Assembly: GCF_003867075.1 (NCBI RefSeq)
Contig: NZ_CP032544.1
Span: 2,350,001 to 2,414,000 of the forward strand
DNA length: 64,000 bases
Source of the DNA: Tenacibaculum mesophilum
Lineage (GTDB): Bacteria > Bacteroidota > Bacteroidia > Flavobacteriales > Flavobacteriaceae
Reading direction: 5' to 3'
Shown: positions 35,296 to 44,119 of the stretch, in pieces
Layout of the letters: each line of letters begins with the position of its first letter
Position numbering within the stretch: position 1 is the stretch's first letter
Translations under genes and position numbers: made by a program
Notes under the pieces: generated by a model
Databases searched by the model: none
The model's input: the letters and a program-made list of their open reading frames with translations, nothing else
Told to the model about the DNA's origin: nothing

Positions 35296-36222
35296 TTATT
35301 CTTTGTCTTTATTTTCTTGTGCTTTCTTCATTGCCTCACCTATTTGATTACTTGCTGTAAAGCTAGCTACCATATCATTTAACATATTACTACCTGCTTG
35401 TGGTGAATTTGGTAGTAAAATTAAGTTACTGTTAGTTTCTTCACCAATTGATTGTAAAGTATCGTAGTGTTGTGTAACAACAATTAAAGCTGATGCTTCT
35501 TGACTGTTAATTCCTACTTTATTTAAAACTTCAACAGATTCTTCTAAACCACGAGCAATTTCTCTACGTTGATCAGCTATACCTTGTCCTTGCAAACGTT
35601 TGCTTTCAGCTTCTGCTTTAGCTTTTTCAACAATTAAAATACGTTGTGCGTCTCCTTCAAATTGAGCTGCGATTTTTTCACGTTCAGAAGCATTAATACG
35701 GTTCATTGCTGCTTTTACTTGTGCATCTGGATCAATATCAGTTACTAAAGTTTTTATAATATCATAACCATAATCAGCCATGGCATCGTTTAATTCAGTT
35801 TTAACGGCGATTGCAATATCATCTTTTTTAACAAATACATCATCTAACTTCATTTTAGGTACTTCTGCACGTACTACATCAAATACATAAGATGTAATTT
35901 GATCGTGCGGATAATCTAGCTTATAAAAAGCATCGTACACCTTATCACGAATTACTTTGTATTGTACAGAAACTTTTAACTTAACAAATACATCGTCTAA
36001 GGTTTTTGTTTCCACAATTACATCTAGTTGTTGAATTTTTAAACTCAACTTACCAGCAATTCTATCCACAATAGGAATTTTTAATTGTAAACCAGAATGA
36101 CGAATGCTTTGAAAGCGACCAAAACGCTCAATAATAGCTGCTGTTTGTTGCTTAACAATAAAGAATAATGATAAAAATACTAGAATTCCGATAACAATAA
36201 CCGGATACATATAAATTGACAT
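35296..36222 (-). CDS. SPFH/stomatin-like membrane protein
   Basis: A 308-residue band-7 protein: N-terminal membrane helix (about 5-23), then [46 protein letters not shown], and a helical coiled region [20 protein letters not shown] leading to a [20 protein letters not shown] segment. These proteins assemble into membrane microdomain scaffolds, often linked to proteases (HflK/QmcA types). It is the first gene of the two-gene unit with the YbjQ protein. Confidence 0.92.
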   Translation of the reverse strand: MSIYMYPVIVIGILVFLSLFFIVKQQTAAIIERFGRFQSIRHSGLQLKIPIVDRIAGKLSLKIQQLDVIVETKTLDDVFVKLKVSVQYKVIRDKVYDAFYKLDYPHDQITSYVFDVVRAEVPKMKLDDVFVKKDDIAIAVKTELNDAMADYGYDIIKTLVTDIDPDAQVKAAMNRINASEREKIAAQFEGDAQRILIVEKAKAEAESKRLQGQGIADQRREIARGLEESVEVLNKVGINSQEASALIVVTQHYDTLQSIGEETNSNLILLPNSPQAGSNMLNDMVASFTASNQIGEAMKKAQENKDKE

Positions 36223-36330
36223 AGTTTTTAATTTTTAAATGTTAGTAATTTTTTTGATAAAGATACTATTTAATAGTAGATAATTATTAGACGAATTTTA
36301 TTTGAATTGTTACAATTCTTATTTAAAATT

Positions 36331-36338
36331 TATATTTG
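36331..36338 (+). promoter_or_regulatory. Promoter -7 element for the DoxX-family gene
   Basis: TATATTTG, an exact TAnnTTTG match, 15 bases before the ATG, with TTG 36307-36309 upstream. Confidence 0.6.
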
Positions 36339-36353
36339 TAAAAAATCAATTAT

Positions 36354-36752
36354 ATGGAACTTATACAACAAAGCATAACAGAAATCTTACTTTTACTTTT
36401 TTTAATCGTTACTTTTTTACAATCCGGAATAGATAAGGTAACAGACTGGAAAGGAAATTTATCTTTTATCAGAGGGCACTTTAAAGACTCTCCCTTAAAA
36501 AATTCGGTACCTCTTTTACTTGCTATAATTTTAGTAATGGAATTATTAGCTGGTGCATTAATGTTTGTTGGAATTTTTCATTTATCAACAACAGGTAACC
36601 ACAATATAGCTTTAATTGGTGCTGAGTTATCAGCAGTAACTTTAATCTTTTTATTAGTTGGTCAGCGATTAGCAAAAGACTATGCAGGAGCTATGACATT
36701 AGCAGTTTACTTTATAATTGCAATTTTAGCTGTTTATTTATTAAATAGATAA
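36354..36752 (+). CDS. DoxX-like membrane protein
   Basis: A 132-residue protein with four hydrophobic helices and the DoxX-family layout: a short N-terminus, FLQSGIDKVTDWKGNLSFIRGHF after helix 1, then ILVMELLAGALMFVGI and LIFLLVGQRLAKDYAGAMTLAVYF. The function of these small quinone-oxidase-associated proteins is uncertain. Single-gene unit with own promoter and a strong terminator. Confidence 0.8.
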   Translation: MELIQQSITEILLLLFLIVTFLQSGIDKVTDWKGNLSFIRGHFKDSPLKNSVPLLLAIILVMELLAGALMFVGIFHLSTTGNHNIALIGAELSAVTLIFLLVGQRLAKDYAGAMTLAVYFIIAILAVYLLNR

Positions 36753-36792
36753 AAATTATATATATTCATATTTAATATAATTTTTGATTATT

Positions 36793-36830
36793 TAAAAACC
36801 TCTTAAAAAGTACTTTTTAAGAGGTTTTTA
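36793..36830. terminator. Terminator after the DoxX-family gene
   Basis: An 18-bp perfect palindromic stem (36793-36810 with 36813-36830) centred on GTAC, with T-rich flank; may act on both strands. Confidence 0.82.
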
Positions 36831-36895
36831 AATTTTAGTAAGGTATTTGTATATTTTATTTTTAAAAGTAGTTAAAAACAATGTTAAATTAAGTT

Positions 36896-37789
36896 TTACT
36901 TGTTTTTTAAGATGTAAATCAAAGAAGAATACTCACCAGAACGATTTGCTTTAAAATTTGATTTCAATCCAGTTAAAAAAGCACGAATTGGTCTTGATTT
37001 TTTTGTTTTATATTTTTCAGATAATAAAGAAACATAAAAAGAATCAAATTTCATTGGAAGTGTTTTTTCTACTTTCATTTCAACCAATGAAAATATTTTT
37101 GATATTGATATTCTTGAAAAATGCCACAAGTGTCTTGGAACATCATAAGCTGCCCAAAATTCTTTGTAGTGTTTTGCATCAAAGCTTTTATGATTAGGAA
37201 CAGCAATAATTAAAACACCATTTGTTTTTAAAAGTGATTTTAATTGTTGTATGTATTCTGTTAAATTAGGAATATGTTCTAAGACATGCCAAAGAGTAAT
37301 AACATCAAATTGTTTGCCTTCTATTTTTGAAAGATCTTTTAAAAGATTTATGTTTTTATTTTTAGCAAAACTTCTTGCTTTTTCAGAAGGTTCAACACCA
37401 GCAATTTTCCAACCACCATTTTCACATACTTTTAAAAAATCACCAGTACCAGCACCAACATCTAAAATTAATTTATCTTCTGTGTTAAAAGAGTTAATTA
37501 ATTTTAGTTTCTTTTTTAAAGTATAGTTTTTTACAAACTGATATGTTTTATCAAAAAGAGATGTTTTACTATCTGTATGTGAAATATAATCTTCACTAGC
37601 ATAATATTTATCTAAATTATTAGGTACAGGTGAAGTTACTAATATATCGTATTCTTCATTTTTCATTACCTCATAACTTTCTTTAGATACTGTATGATCG
37701 ATACAATTTAAAAAAGGTTTTAAGTCTTTATATAACTTTTTTTCTGTAATCAAATTAATATGTTGTGTTGAGTGTTCCTTGTGGAACAT
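36896..37789 (-). CDS. Class I SAM-dependent methyltransferase
   Basis: A 297-residue protein. SAM motif I LILDVGAGTGDFLK (LDVGAGTG at 109-116), acidic loop GVEPSEKARSFA and post-motif VITLWHVLEHIP. Relatives of this type in Bacteroidota, as I recall, have an N-terminal zinc ribbon with cysteines before the DHTVSKESYE segment; here that segment has a single cysteine (C29). The GTG at 37903 that opens the longest ORF lies inside mnmG and before a terminator, so ATG 37789 is chosen; it overlaps a parS-like palindrome. Substrate unknown. Confidence 0.8.
   Translation of the reverse strand: MFHKEHSTQHINLITEKKLYKDLKPFLNCIDHTVSKESYEVMKNEEYDILVTSPVPNNLDKYYASEDYISHTDSKTSLFDKTYQFVKNYTLKKKLKLINSFNTEDKLILDVGAGTGDFLKVCENGGWKIAGVEPSEKARSFAKNKNINLLKDLSKIEGKQFDVITLWHVLEHIPNLTEYIQQLKSLLKTNGVLIIAVPNHKSFDAKHYKEFWAAYDVPRHLWHFSRISISKIFSLVEMKVEKTLPMKFDSFYVSLLSEKYKTKKSRPIRAFLTGLKSNFKANRSGEYSSLIYILKNK
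37773..37788. promoter_or_regulatory. parS-like site (imperfect)
   Basis: TGTTCCTTGTGGAACA differs from the ParB site TGTTCCACGTGGAACA at two central bases. It covers the methyltransferase start codon region. The identical 16-mer recurs at 42618-42633. Confidence 0.5.
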
Positions 37790-37816
37790 TAGTTTTAATG
37801 GAACAATTATACATAA

Positions 37817-37852
37817 AAAAATAAAACGTTCCACATGGAACGTTTTATTTTT
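37817..37852. terminator. Terminator of mnmG containing a parS-like palindrome
   Basis: A 17-bp inverted repeat (37817-37833 with 37836-37852) with A and T runs. Its core is CGTTCCACATGGAACG (37827-37842), one base off the GTTCCACGTGGAAC palindrome, so one element may serve as both terminator and ParB site. Confidence 0.7.
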
Positions 37853-39728
37853 ATCTACCCATATATACAAGTAATACAGATATATCACTTGGTGATACTC
37901 CACTTATTCTACTTGCTTGTGATATTGAAGTAGGTTGTATTTTAGATAATTTTTCTCTAGCTTCATATGATAAAGATTTCACTTTACTATAATCAAAAGT
38001 AGCGGGAATAGGCACGTTTTCTAATCTATTTAATTTGTCTGCATTATTCTTTTCTTTTTCAATATAACCAGAGTATTTTAAGTGGATTTCAACTTGCTCT
38101 ATAATTTCATTATCAATTTCGTTTTCCTGAATATAATTTTCAAGCTTATCAATCGATCTAAAATCTGAAAACGTTAATTGAGGTCTCGCAGCAATTTTAT
38201 ACAATTTCATAGATTGATTAATAGTTGCTAAATTTTTCTCTTCTAGAATAGGGTTGATATCCTCTTTTGTTACACTTAATCCTTTAATATAATCGATTAA
38301 GTTTTGAGTCTTGTTTTTCTTCTCTTCTACTCTATCCATTCTTTCTTGAGAAGCTAATCCTAATTTATAAGATTTTTCTGTTAAGCGTAAATCTGCATTA
38401 TCTTGTCGTAAAAGAGTTCTATATTCAGCACGAGAAGTAAACATACGATACGGTTCCTCTGTCCCTTTTGTGATTAAATCATCAATTAAAACACCTATAT
38501 AGGCTTCGCTTCTTTTTAGAATAAAAGGCTCTTTATTTTGAGTTTTTAACGCAGCATTTACACCTGCCATTAAACCTTGAGCAGCTGCTTCTTCATAACC
38601 TGTTGTACCATTAATTTGACCAGCAAAAAATAAGTTCTCAATTAACTTAGTTTCTAAGTTGTGTTTTAATTGTGTTGGTGGAAAATAATCGTACTCAATT
38701 GCATAACCGTATCTAAAGAATTTTACGTTTTCAAATCCAGGAATAGAACGGATAGCTTTGTCTTGAATGTCTTCAGGAAGTGATGTTGAGAATCCATTTA
38801 CATAAATCTCAACAGTGTTCCACCCTTCTGGTTCAACAAAAATTTGATGACGTTCTTTCTCTGCAAAACGATTGATTTTGTCTTCTACAGATGGACAATA
38901 ACGTGGTCCTGTAGATTTAATTCTACCATTAAACATTGGTGAGCGTTCAAAACCCTCACGAAGTAAATTGTGTACTTCAGGATTGGTGTAAGTAAGATAA
39001 CAAGAACGTTGTTTTGTTAATGTTTTTGTTATTGGTAAATAAGAGAATTTTTCTGGAGCATCGTCACCAGGTTGTTCGGTCATTTTAGAGTAATCCAAAG
39101 AGCGTCCGTCTACACGAGGAGGAGTTCCTGTTTTCATTCTACCAGCTTCAAAACCTTTAGCTACTAAATCTTCAGTAATACCAGTTGAAGCTCCTTCTCC
39201 TGCTCTACCACCACCAAACGTTTTTTCACCAATATGAATCAATCCGTTTAAAAAAGTACCTGCTGTAACAATTACTGTTTTAGCTTTTATTTCTAAACCT
39301 AAGGCAGTTTTAACACCAATAATTGTATCGCCATCAAATAATAATCCATTAACAGAATCTTGATAAAAATCCAAATTATCAGTTTGCTCTAACATGGTTC
39401 TCCAGCACTCTGCGAATTGCATTCTGTCCGATTGAGCTCTAGGGCTCCACATAGCTGGTCCTTTAGATTTATTTAGCATTTTAAATTGAATCGCGGTCTT
39501 GTCAGTTACAATACCACTGTAACCACCAAGTGCATCAATTTCACGAACTATTTGCCCTTTTGCAATTCCACCCATAGCAGGATTGCAACTCATTTGAGCA
39601 ATGTTTTGTAAGTTCATTGTAATTAACAAAGTGTGTGCTCCCATGTTTGCACTTGCTGCAGCTGCTTCGCTACCAGCATGTCCACCTCCTACTACAATTA
39701 CATCGTATGTTGTATTAAATAAACTCAT
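37851..39728 (-). CDS. mnmG: tRNA uridine-5-carboxymethylaminomethyl modification enzyme MnmG (GidA)
   Basis: A 625-residue FAD protein that with MnmE modifies the wobble uridine of several tRNAs. GGGHAG at residues 14-19, SCNPAMGGIAKGQIVREIDALGG region (quoted in part: CNPAMGGIAKGQ), KTGTPPRVDGRS, CPSVEDKI, GQINGTTGYEEAAAQGL and the C-terminal helical domain ending SGVSPSDISVLLVYMGR. Full length. Genes of this family often lie near the replication origin; here parS-like sites flank it on both sides. Confidence 0.97.
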   Translation of the reverse strand: MSLFNTTYDVIVVGGGHAGSEAAAASANMGAHTLLITMNLQNIAQMSCNPAMGGIAKGQIVREIDALGGYSGIVTDKTAIQFKMLNKSKGPAMWSPRAQSDRMQFAECWRTMLEQTDNLDFYQDSVNGLLFDGDTIIGVKTALGLEIKAKTVIVTAGTFLNGLIHIGEKTFGGGRAGEGASTGITEDLVAKGFEAGRMKTGTPPRVDGRSLDYSKMTEQPGDDAPEKFSYLPITKTLTKQRSCYLTYTNPEVHNLLREGFERSPMFNGRIKSTGPRYCPSVEDKINRFAEKERHQIFVEPEGWNTVEIYVNGFSTSLPEDIQDKAIRSIPGFENVKFFRYGYAIEYDYFPPTQLKHNLETKLIENLFFAGQINGTTGYEEAAAQGLMAGVNAALKTQNKEPFILKRSEAYIGVLIDDLITKGTEEPYRMFTSRAEYRTLLRQDNADLRLTEKSYKLGLASQERMDRVEEKKNKTQNLIDYIKGLSVTKEDINPILEEKNLATINQSMKLYKIAARPQLTFSDFRSIDKLENYIQENEIDNEIIEQVEIHLKYSGYIEKEKNNADKLNRLENVPIPATFDYSKVKSLSYEAREKLSKIQPTSISQASRISGVSPSDISVLLVYMGR

Positions 39729-39740
39729 TTTTTATAATCA

Positions 39741-39754
39741 GTTCCACGTGGAAC
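39741..39754. promoter_or_regulatory. parS site (perfect palindrome)
   Basis: GTTCCACGTGGAAC, a perfect 14-bp palindrome identical to the core of known ParB-binding parS sites, in the short spacer between ybeY and mnmG. Confidence 0.75.
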
Positions 39755-39758
39755 TCTT

Positions 39759-40175
39759 TTATTTTTTATCTAAAATTTCTAAACATTCATTTTCTTTAGA
39801 GCGCATAATTTGCTTCTCTTCATCAGTCTTATCTTTGTATTTCATGTAATGTAAAATACCATGAATTATTACGCGGTGTAATTCATTTTCAAAAGAAGTA
39901 TTAAACTCCTTTGCATTCTCTTCTACTCTTTCTACTGAAATAAAAATATCACCTCCAACTAACTTACCTAACGTATAATCAAAACTAATAATATCAGTTA
40001 ATGTATCGTGTTGTAAAAACTCTATATTTATTTTATGTAAATAAGCGTCATCACAAAAAATATAGTTGATTTCTCCCAATTCAAAACCTTCTCTTTCGAT
40101 ACATTCTTGTATCCATTTAGAAGTGTTTTCTTCATTGTTTAATTGAAACTTGGTTTCGTAATTAAATGCGATCAT
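39759..40175 (-). CDS. ybeY: Endoribonuclease YbeY
   Basis: A 138-residue UPF0054/YbeY protein acting in 16S rRNA 3'-end maturation and ribosome quality control. The metal site normally reads HGxLHxxGYDH; here it is HGILHYMKYKD, with H105, H109 and D115 in place of the third histidine, a change I believe is common in Bacteroidota. N-terminal ISFDY and GDIFISVERV segments fit the family. It precedes mnmG on the same strand; spacing holds a parS site. Confidence 0.9.
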   Translation of the reverse strand: MIAFNYETKFQLNNEENTSKWIQECIEREGFELGEINYIFCDDAYLHKINIEFLQHDTLTDIISFDYTLGKLVGGDIFISVERVEENAKEFNTSFENELHRVIIHGILHYMKYKDKTDEEKQIMRSKENECLEILDKK

Positions 40176-40186
40176 TTTTTTATATC

Positions 40187-40235
40187 AAATACTATTGTTA
40201 TTATTTAAAAACTTAATTAAAAAGCAATAGTATTT
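40187..40235. repeat. 11-bp perfect inverted repeat upstream of ybeY
   Basis: aaatactattg (40187-40197) is repeated in inverse at 40225-40235 with a 27-base AT-rich spacer, in the gap between the DUF4175 gene and ybeY. No T run follows, so it is not a standard terminator. Role unknown. Confidence 0.4.
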
Positions 40236-40262
40236 TGTGTAATCTAAAGGCTTTTTAATACG

Positions 40263-43200
40263 TTATTTTCTATCCTTTGGAAGGCTAAAGTACTCTTGCA
40301 CCTTCTTTTTGTAATTTTGGCGCAAAGGTAGTGATTGTCTGTTTAATATCTCAGTTTGGTTATAAAACAACTTTTTAAACTTCAATTCCTTAGTTGTATT
40401 GTTATTAAACTCTTGTAAATTGGTGTTTGATTTACGTTGTTTATCTCTGTTTTGTTCGAATGTAGCTTTGTCTAATTTAAGTAGCTCGTAGTTTAATTGC
40501 TGCATTCTATTAATACTCTCTTGTGTAAAACCTTTTTCCAAAATTTGATTTTCTAACTCCTCCATCTTTTTTAAAGCTTTTTTAGCTTCTTTATTTCCTG
40601 CATTTCCTTCGTTAATAGCATTTTTTAACTGTTCTCTAAGTTGTGATTGTTCTTTGTAAATTTGATATAATTCACCATCTAAATCATCACTTTGTTCACC
40701 GTTTTGCCCTTCTTTTTCACCTTTATTTTTACCGTCTTTTCCATCTTTTGGGTTTCCTTGATTTTTCTTTTGCATGCCTTGTTTCATCTTTTCCATTAAT
40801 TCACTTTGCTTTTGAATGATGTCTGGCAAGCTAAACGATTTACCTTTCCCCTTCCCTTTTCCATTTCCAGGTTTAGGATTTTGCATAGCATCTAAAGTAT
40901 TACTCAACATATCCGCTAATGTATTTGCTGAAGTCATTACATACTGTTGATTAGAGATTCCGTTTTGAAAATAATTATCTGCAAAATTTTCTAAAGATTG
41001 ATCTAAGTTATAATGTGCTTGTGCTAAGTGATCTTGAATTTTTGAAGATATACTAGGAACTCGCATTGAAAGCACAAATAAGCTATCATCAATATGTTCA
41101 AAATAGGTTTTAAGTTGGTGTTGTTTCTGAAGGTTTTTACCAAAGTTAGGATGTGATGAATTTGAGGAAGAAAATTCATTCATTAAAGCTTCTTGATCAA
41201 ATGAAAAAGTAATAAGGTTTTCTAATATTTGACGTAAACCTTCCATGTTTTCTTCTTCCATTTCTGCACTCATCGATTGCATTGATTGTTGCATCTTCTG
41301 ACTCATTTCCTGCATCTTTTTAGCAACTTTTTTTTGATTTTTCTTTGTTTCAGAAGCGTTATTTTTATCTAAATTTTCTTCAGCTTTATTCAGTTCTTCT
41401 TGAGTTTGCTTTTCTAAATTTTCCATAGAAGGCATTTCCATGGGTTGTTTTAATGCTTCATTATCTTTCTTTAAGTCATCTAACTCTTTCTTTGCCTTTT
41501 GAAATTCTTCATTAATTTGTTGCTGTTCTTCTTTACTAGATTCTTTGTTACTTAACTCTTCTTGTTTTTTTGACAAATCTTCTAGTTTGTTTGCTAATTG
41601 ATTCATCTTTTGTTCTACATAAAAGCGCTTAGTCATTTCTAAAATACGTTCCAAACTACGTTCTTGTTGTTTGTTTTGTTCAGCTAGTTCTTTTGTCTTT
41701 TTAATTAAATCTTCTTTTTTAAGTTTATCTGCTAGCTTGTGTAATTCATCTAATAATTTTTGTTGCTTTTCTAACTTTTTAAGTTCTTCAATACGTTTTT
41801 TTAGGTTTTCTTTTTTCTGCTCAAGAGTTTCATTTTCCTCTTTCTTTTCAGAAAAATTCTCTTGTAATTTTTGTGTTTGACGTTGCATCATTTGCTTGTA
41901 TTGTTCCTGACGCTTTATTAAATTCTGAATTTTCTTTTGATCGTTCCAGTTAATATTCTTTTTGTTTTGTAAATCAAACTGTATTTTCTCTAAATCTTTC
42001 TTACTTTTTTGTTGTTGATCTAGTGAGTTAGTTATGTTTTCTATGTAGTTTTTTTGTTCTTGTAATAGCTCTTCCTCTATTTCTTCTTTTGTTTTTTGTT
42101 GGTATCTAAACTTTCTACTCATGGCTTTTTTACTACCATTTACAAGATCATTATCGTATACTTGAAAGTACATTTCATAGTCTATTCCCTCTTTTAAATC
42201 CAAACTTCCAGGAAATTCAAAATAAAAGGTTTGAATGTTCTCTTTATTTATTTTAATTACTTGATTATTAGTATTTTGATTATTTTCTTTATCGTAATAA
42301 ACCAATTCTAACCTCTTAAAACCATAATCATCAGCAATTTGACCAACAAACTGGGCATTTCCACGAGAAATACTATCAATATTTGAATTTACATTGATAG
42401 TTGGATATTCATCTTTAGTTACATTAATAGAAAACTGTAGCTGCTCGTAATCTGTTAGGTTTTTGTTTGATGTTGTAATTTGATAATTAGTATTGTTCAG
42501 TACACGTTTAGAAAACTCAAATTCGTTATTTTCTTTTTGTTTAAAAATTGTTCTTTTTTCTTTTTCTAAAAATGTAACTGTATCGGTTTCAGAAGTTTTA
42601 ATATCCCATTTTATAATTGTTCCTTGTGGAACATTTAAGTTTCCGGTGTTGTTGATTGTTTCAGAAGCTTTCCCTATGTATGATGGATAGGTTAGATTTA
42701 ATGAAATATTTTGAATCGATGGAGTTTTAATAATCGTTATAGTATACTCATTAGATTCAATTCCGTTGGCACTTGCATAAAATAAGATAGGATTTTGAAC
42801 TTCAGAGAAGGTGTATGAAAACAAACCATTTCCTTCATTTTCCATAAAATATTGTTGACCATTAAAATGAATTTTGGTTTCTTGTGGTATCACCTCCCCT
42901 TCTGTTTGTATATATACAGTTATATCTTTTCCTTTAATAACACGTAAATCTTTTGAGGTTAAATTAAAATAAAAAGGAGCTGGAGGATTATATGCTACTG
43001 AATGATTTACTACACGATTAAAACTTTGTGAGAGCTTTTTAGAGGTTCCTGTAAGTAATGAAATTCCCCAAATTAAGAAAGGAATTAAAACATATTTTAC
43101 ATACTTTCTATTTCTACTAAAGTCAATGGCCTTATTAAAAGAAACAGGTTGTAATTCTTTCGATTTTTGTTCAATACTAGCAGCTAATAAATCAGACTGC

Positions 43201-43556
43201 TGATTGTTTTGTTGTAGCTGTAAAACATTTAATAATTTATCTTTTACTTTAGGAAAGTGATTTCCGATAATTTTAGAAGCTTCTTCAAAAGAAATTCCTT
43301 TTTGTAAACCTGCAATTTTAAAAATAGGAAAACAAATAAAACGGAAAAATAAGAACACTTCTACTATAATAAATAACCAAAATAAAAAAGTTCTGGCGGT
43401 TGGTTTTAACCACAAAAAGTATTCAATAAACAGAGTAAAGAGCAAATAAATTAATCCTAAAGAAACAAATAAAATGCTTCCTTTTATCAATTCATTTGTA
43501 TAAAACTTCTTACTAAACTGCTTTAGCTTTTGCTGTATTTTATTAAAATCTTCCAT
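40263..43556 (-). CDS. DUF4175 family large coiled-coil membrane protein
   Basis: A 1097-residue protein. Two N-terminal membrane helices (about 25-75), a third near 155, then Ig/beta-type segments (about 190-480), and a very long lysine/glutamate/glutamine-rich coiled coil (about 490-760) followed by helical parts (LADMLSNTLDAMQNP) and a Gly-Lys-rich linker. This is the layout of DUF4175 proteins, conserved in Bacteroidota and of unknown function, probably envelope associated. It carries a parS-like 16-mer inside the coding sequence (42618-42633). Confidence 0.85.
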   Translation of the reverse strand: MEDFNKIQQKLKQFSKKFYTNELIKGSILFVSLGLIYLLFTLFIEYFLWLKPTARTFLFWLFIIVEVFLFFRFICFPIFKIAGLQKGISFEEASKIIGNHFPKVKDKLLNVLQLQQNNQQSDLLAASIEQKSKELQPVSFNKAIDFSRNRKYVKYVLIPFLIWGISLLTGTSKKLSQSFNRVVNHSVAYNPPAPFYFNLTSKDLRVIKGKDITVYIQTEGEVIPQETKIHFNGQQYFMENEGNGLFSYTFSEVQNPILFYASANGIESNEYTITIIKTPSIQNISLNLTYPSYIGKASETINNTGNLNVPQGTIIKWDIKTSETDTVTFLEKEKRTIFKQKENNEFEFSKRVLNNTNYQITTSNKNLTDYEQLQFSINVTKDEYPTINVNSNIDSISRGNAQFVGQIADDYGFKRLELVYYDKENNQNTNNQVIKINKENIQTFYFEFPGSLDLKEGIDYEMYFQVYDNDLVNGSKKAMSRKFRYQQKTKEEIEEELLQEQKNYIENITNSLDQQQKSKKDLEKIQFDLQNKKNINWNDQKKIQNLIKRQEQYKQMMQRQTQKLQENFSEKKEENETLEQKKENLKKRIEELKKLEKQQKLLDELHKLADKLKKEDLIKKTKELAEQNKQQERSLERILEMTKRFYVEQKMNQLANKLEDLSKKQEELSNKESSKEEQQQINEEFQKAKKELDDLKKDNEALKQPMEMPSMENLEKQTQEELNKAEENLDKNNASETKKNQKKVAKKMQEMSQKMQQSMQSMSAEMEEENMEGLRQILENLITFSFDQEALMNEFSSSNSSHPNFGKNLQKQHQLKTYFEHIDDSLFVLSMRVPSISSKIQDHLAQAHYNLDQSLENFADNYFQNGISNQQYVMTSANTLADMLSNTLDAMQNPKPGNGKGKGKGKSFSLPDIIQKQSELMEKMKQGMQKKNQGNPKDGKDGKNKGEKEGQNGEQSDDLDGELYQIYKEQSQLREQLKNAINEGNAGNKEAKKALKKMEELENQILEKGFTQESINRMQQLNYELLKLDKATFEQNRDKQRKSNTNLQEFNNNTTKELKFKKLFYNQTEILNRQSLPLRQNYKKKVQEYFSLPKDRK
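42618..42633. promoter_or_regulatory. parS-like site (imperfect) inside the DUF4175 gene
   Basis: TGTTCCTTGTGGAACA, identical over 16 bases to the site at 37773-37788 and two central bases off the parS consensus. Confidence 0.45.
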
Positions 43557-43679
43557 ATCTAAGTATAAAAATACGTGTTTTAAGAGAGAATTTTAGTTAA
43601 AGATTTATTTAAACCCCTATTTTTCATTAATAATCCCCTTTAAATATGTTATTTGAAGAAAAAATAAGGATTTACCATA

Positions 43680-43756
43680 CCTTTTATAAGGGAAAAAAGA
43701 CGAAGAGTTTTTAAAGTTGAATTAAATTGCTGGTACTAATTTTAAAAACTTTAAAG
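43680..43756 (+). promoter_or_regulatory. Conserved 5' region of peptide gene 1
   Basis: Starts with CCTTTTATAAGG (43680-43691), followed by ACGAAGA (43700-43706) and an AT-rich leader. The last 57 bases match the 5' region of peptide gene 2 at 53 of 57 positions without gaps, and the distance from AAGG to ATG is 66 bases in both. No clear TAnnTTTG element, so a different promoter type or processing signal is possible. Confidence 0.5.
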
Positions 43757-43990
43757 ATGTTAAAAAACATTTCAAGCTTAGGTGTTTTACTTAATAAGGT
43801 AGCACAAAAAAACATAAAAGGAGGTTTCTTTTCAGGAAATAATGGATGTGATATTACAGGTTGTCATGAAAGGTATCCGGGAGGAAATGGATATGTAGGT
43901 TTTGGAGAAGGTAATCCATGTGCGTTTGATACACCGACAGGAATAAGTTGTACAGGGATTATACAAAATCATTTATGTTGTATAAGCTAA
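43757..43990 (+). CDS. Double-glycine-leader cysteine-rich peptide 1 (bacteriocin-like)
   Basis: 77 residues from ATG 43757. A 23-residue leader MLKNISSLGVLLNKVAQKNI ends in KGG, the cleavage signal used by C39-peptidase ABC exporters. The 54-residue core starts FFSGNN, is rich in glycine and has six cysteines (core positions 8, 13, 32, 42, 51, 52; the last two adjacent), enough for three disulfides. The leader matches that of peptide 2 at 15 of 23 positions. No exporter or immunity gene is recognised in the window. The longer ORF (43727) reads into the conserved leader RNA and is unlikely. Confidence 0.7.
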   Translation: MLKNISSLGVLLNKVAQKNIKGGFFSGNNGCDITGCHERYPGGNGYVGFGEGNPCAFDTPTGISCTGIIQNHLCCIS

Positions 43991-44007
43991 GATCCAGAAA
44001 ATGTATG

Positions 44008-44043
44008 AAAGTAGTGTTAATTAAAATACTACTTTATTTTTTA
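44008..44043 (+). terminator. Probable terminator after peptide gene 1
   Basis: AAAGTAGT (44008-44015) pairs with ACTACTTT (44028-44035) and is followed by a T-rich run. Confidence 0.6.
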
Positions 44044-44066
44044 GAAAGGTATTATAAAAAATAATA

Positions 44067-44080
44067 TCCTTTTGTAAGGA
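44067..44080 (+). promoter_or_regulatory. TCCTT/AAGGA hairpin upstream of the barrel gene
   Basis: TCCTTTTGTAAGGA, a 5-bp stem. The same TTTTGTAAGG string occurs before peptide gene 2 and a related CCTT/AAGG form before peptide gene 1. Confidence 0.35.
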
Positions 44081-44119
44081 ATGAAAGCTTTTGTAAACTA
44101 ATTATAAAATCTTTTAAGC

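Noticed and set aside
37790-37903. 38-residue N-terminal extension of the methyltransferase
   Set aside because: It begins with GTG inside mnmG and spans the mnmG terminator; ATG 37789 is a better start.
38815-38822. TGTTCCAC half of a parS site inside mnmG
   Set aside because: Only one half is present (TGTTCCACCCTT); similar halves at 53612 and 61561 also lack the other arm.
41671-41880. Serine/phenylalanine-rich ORF on the plus strand
   Set aside because: Shadow of the lysine/glutamate-rich coiled coil on the other strand.
40263-43556. Possible SMC-like protein because of the long coiled coil
   Set aside because: It has N-terminal membrane helices and no Walker motifs; the DUF4175 layout fits better.
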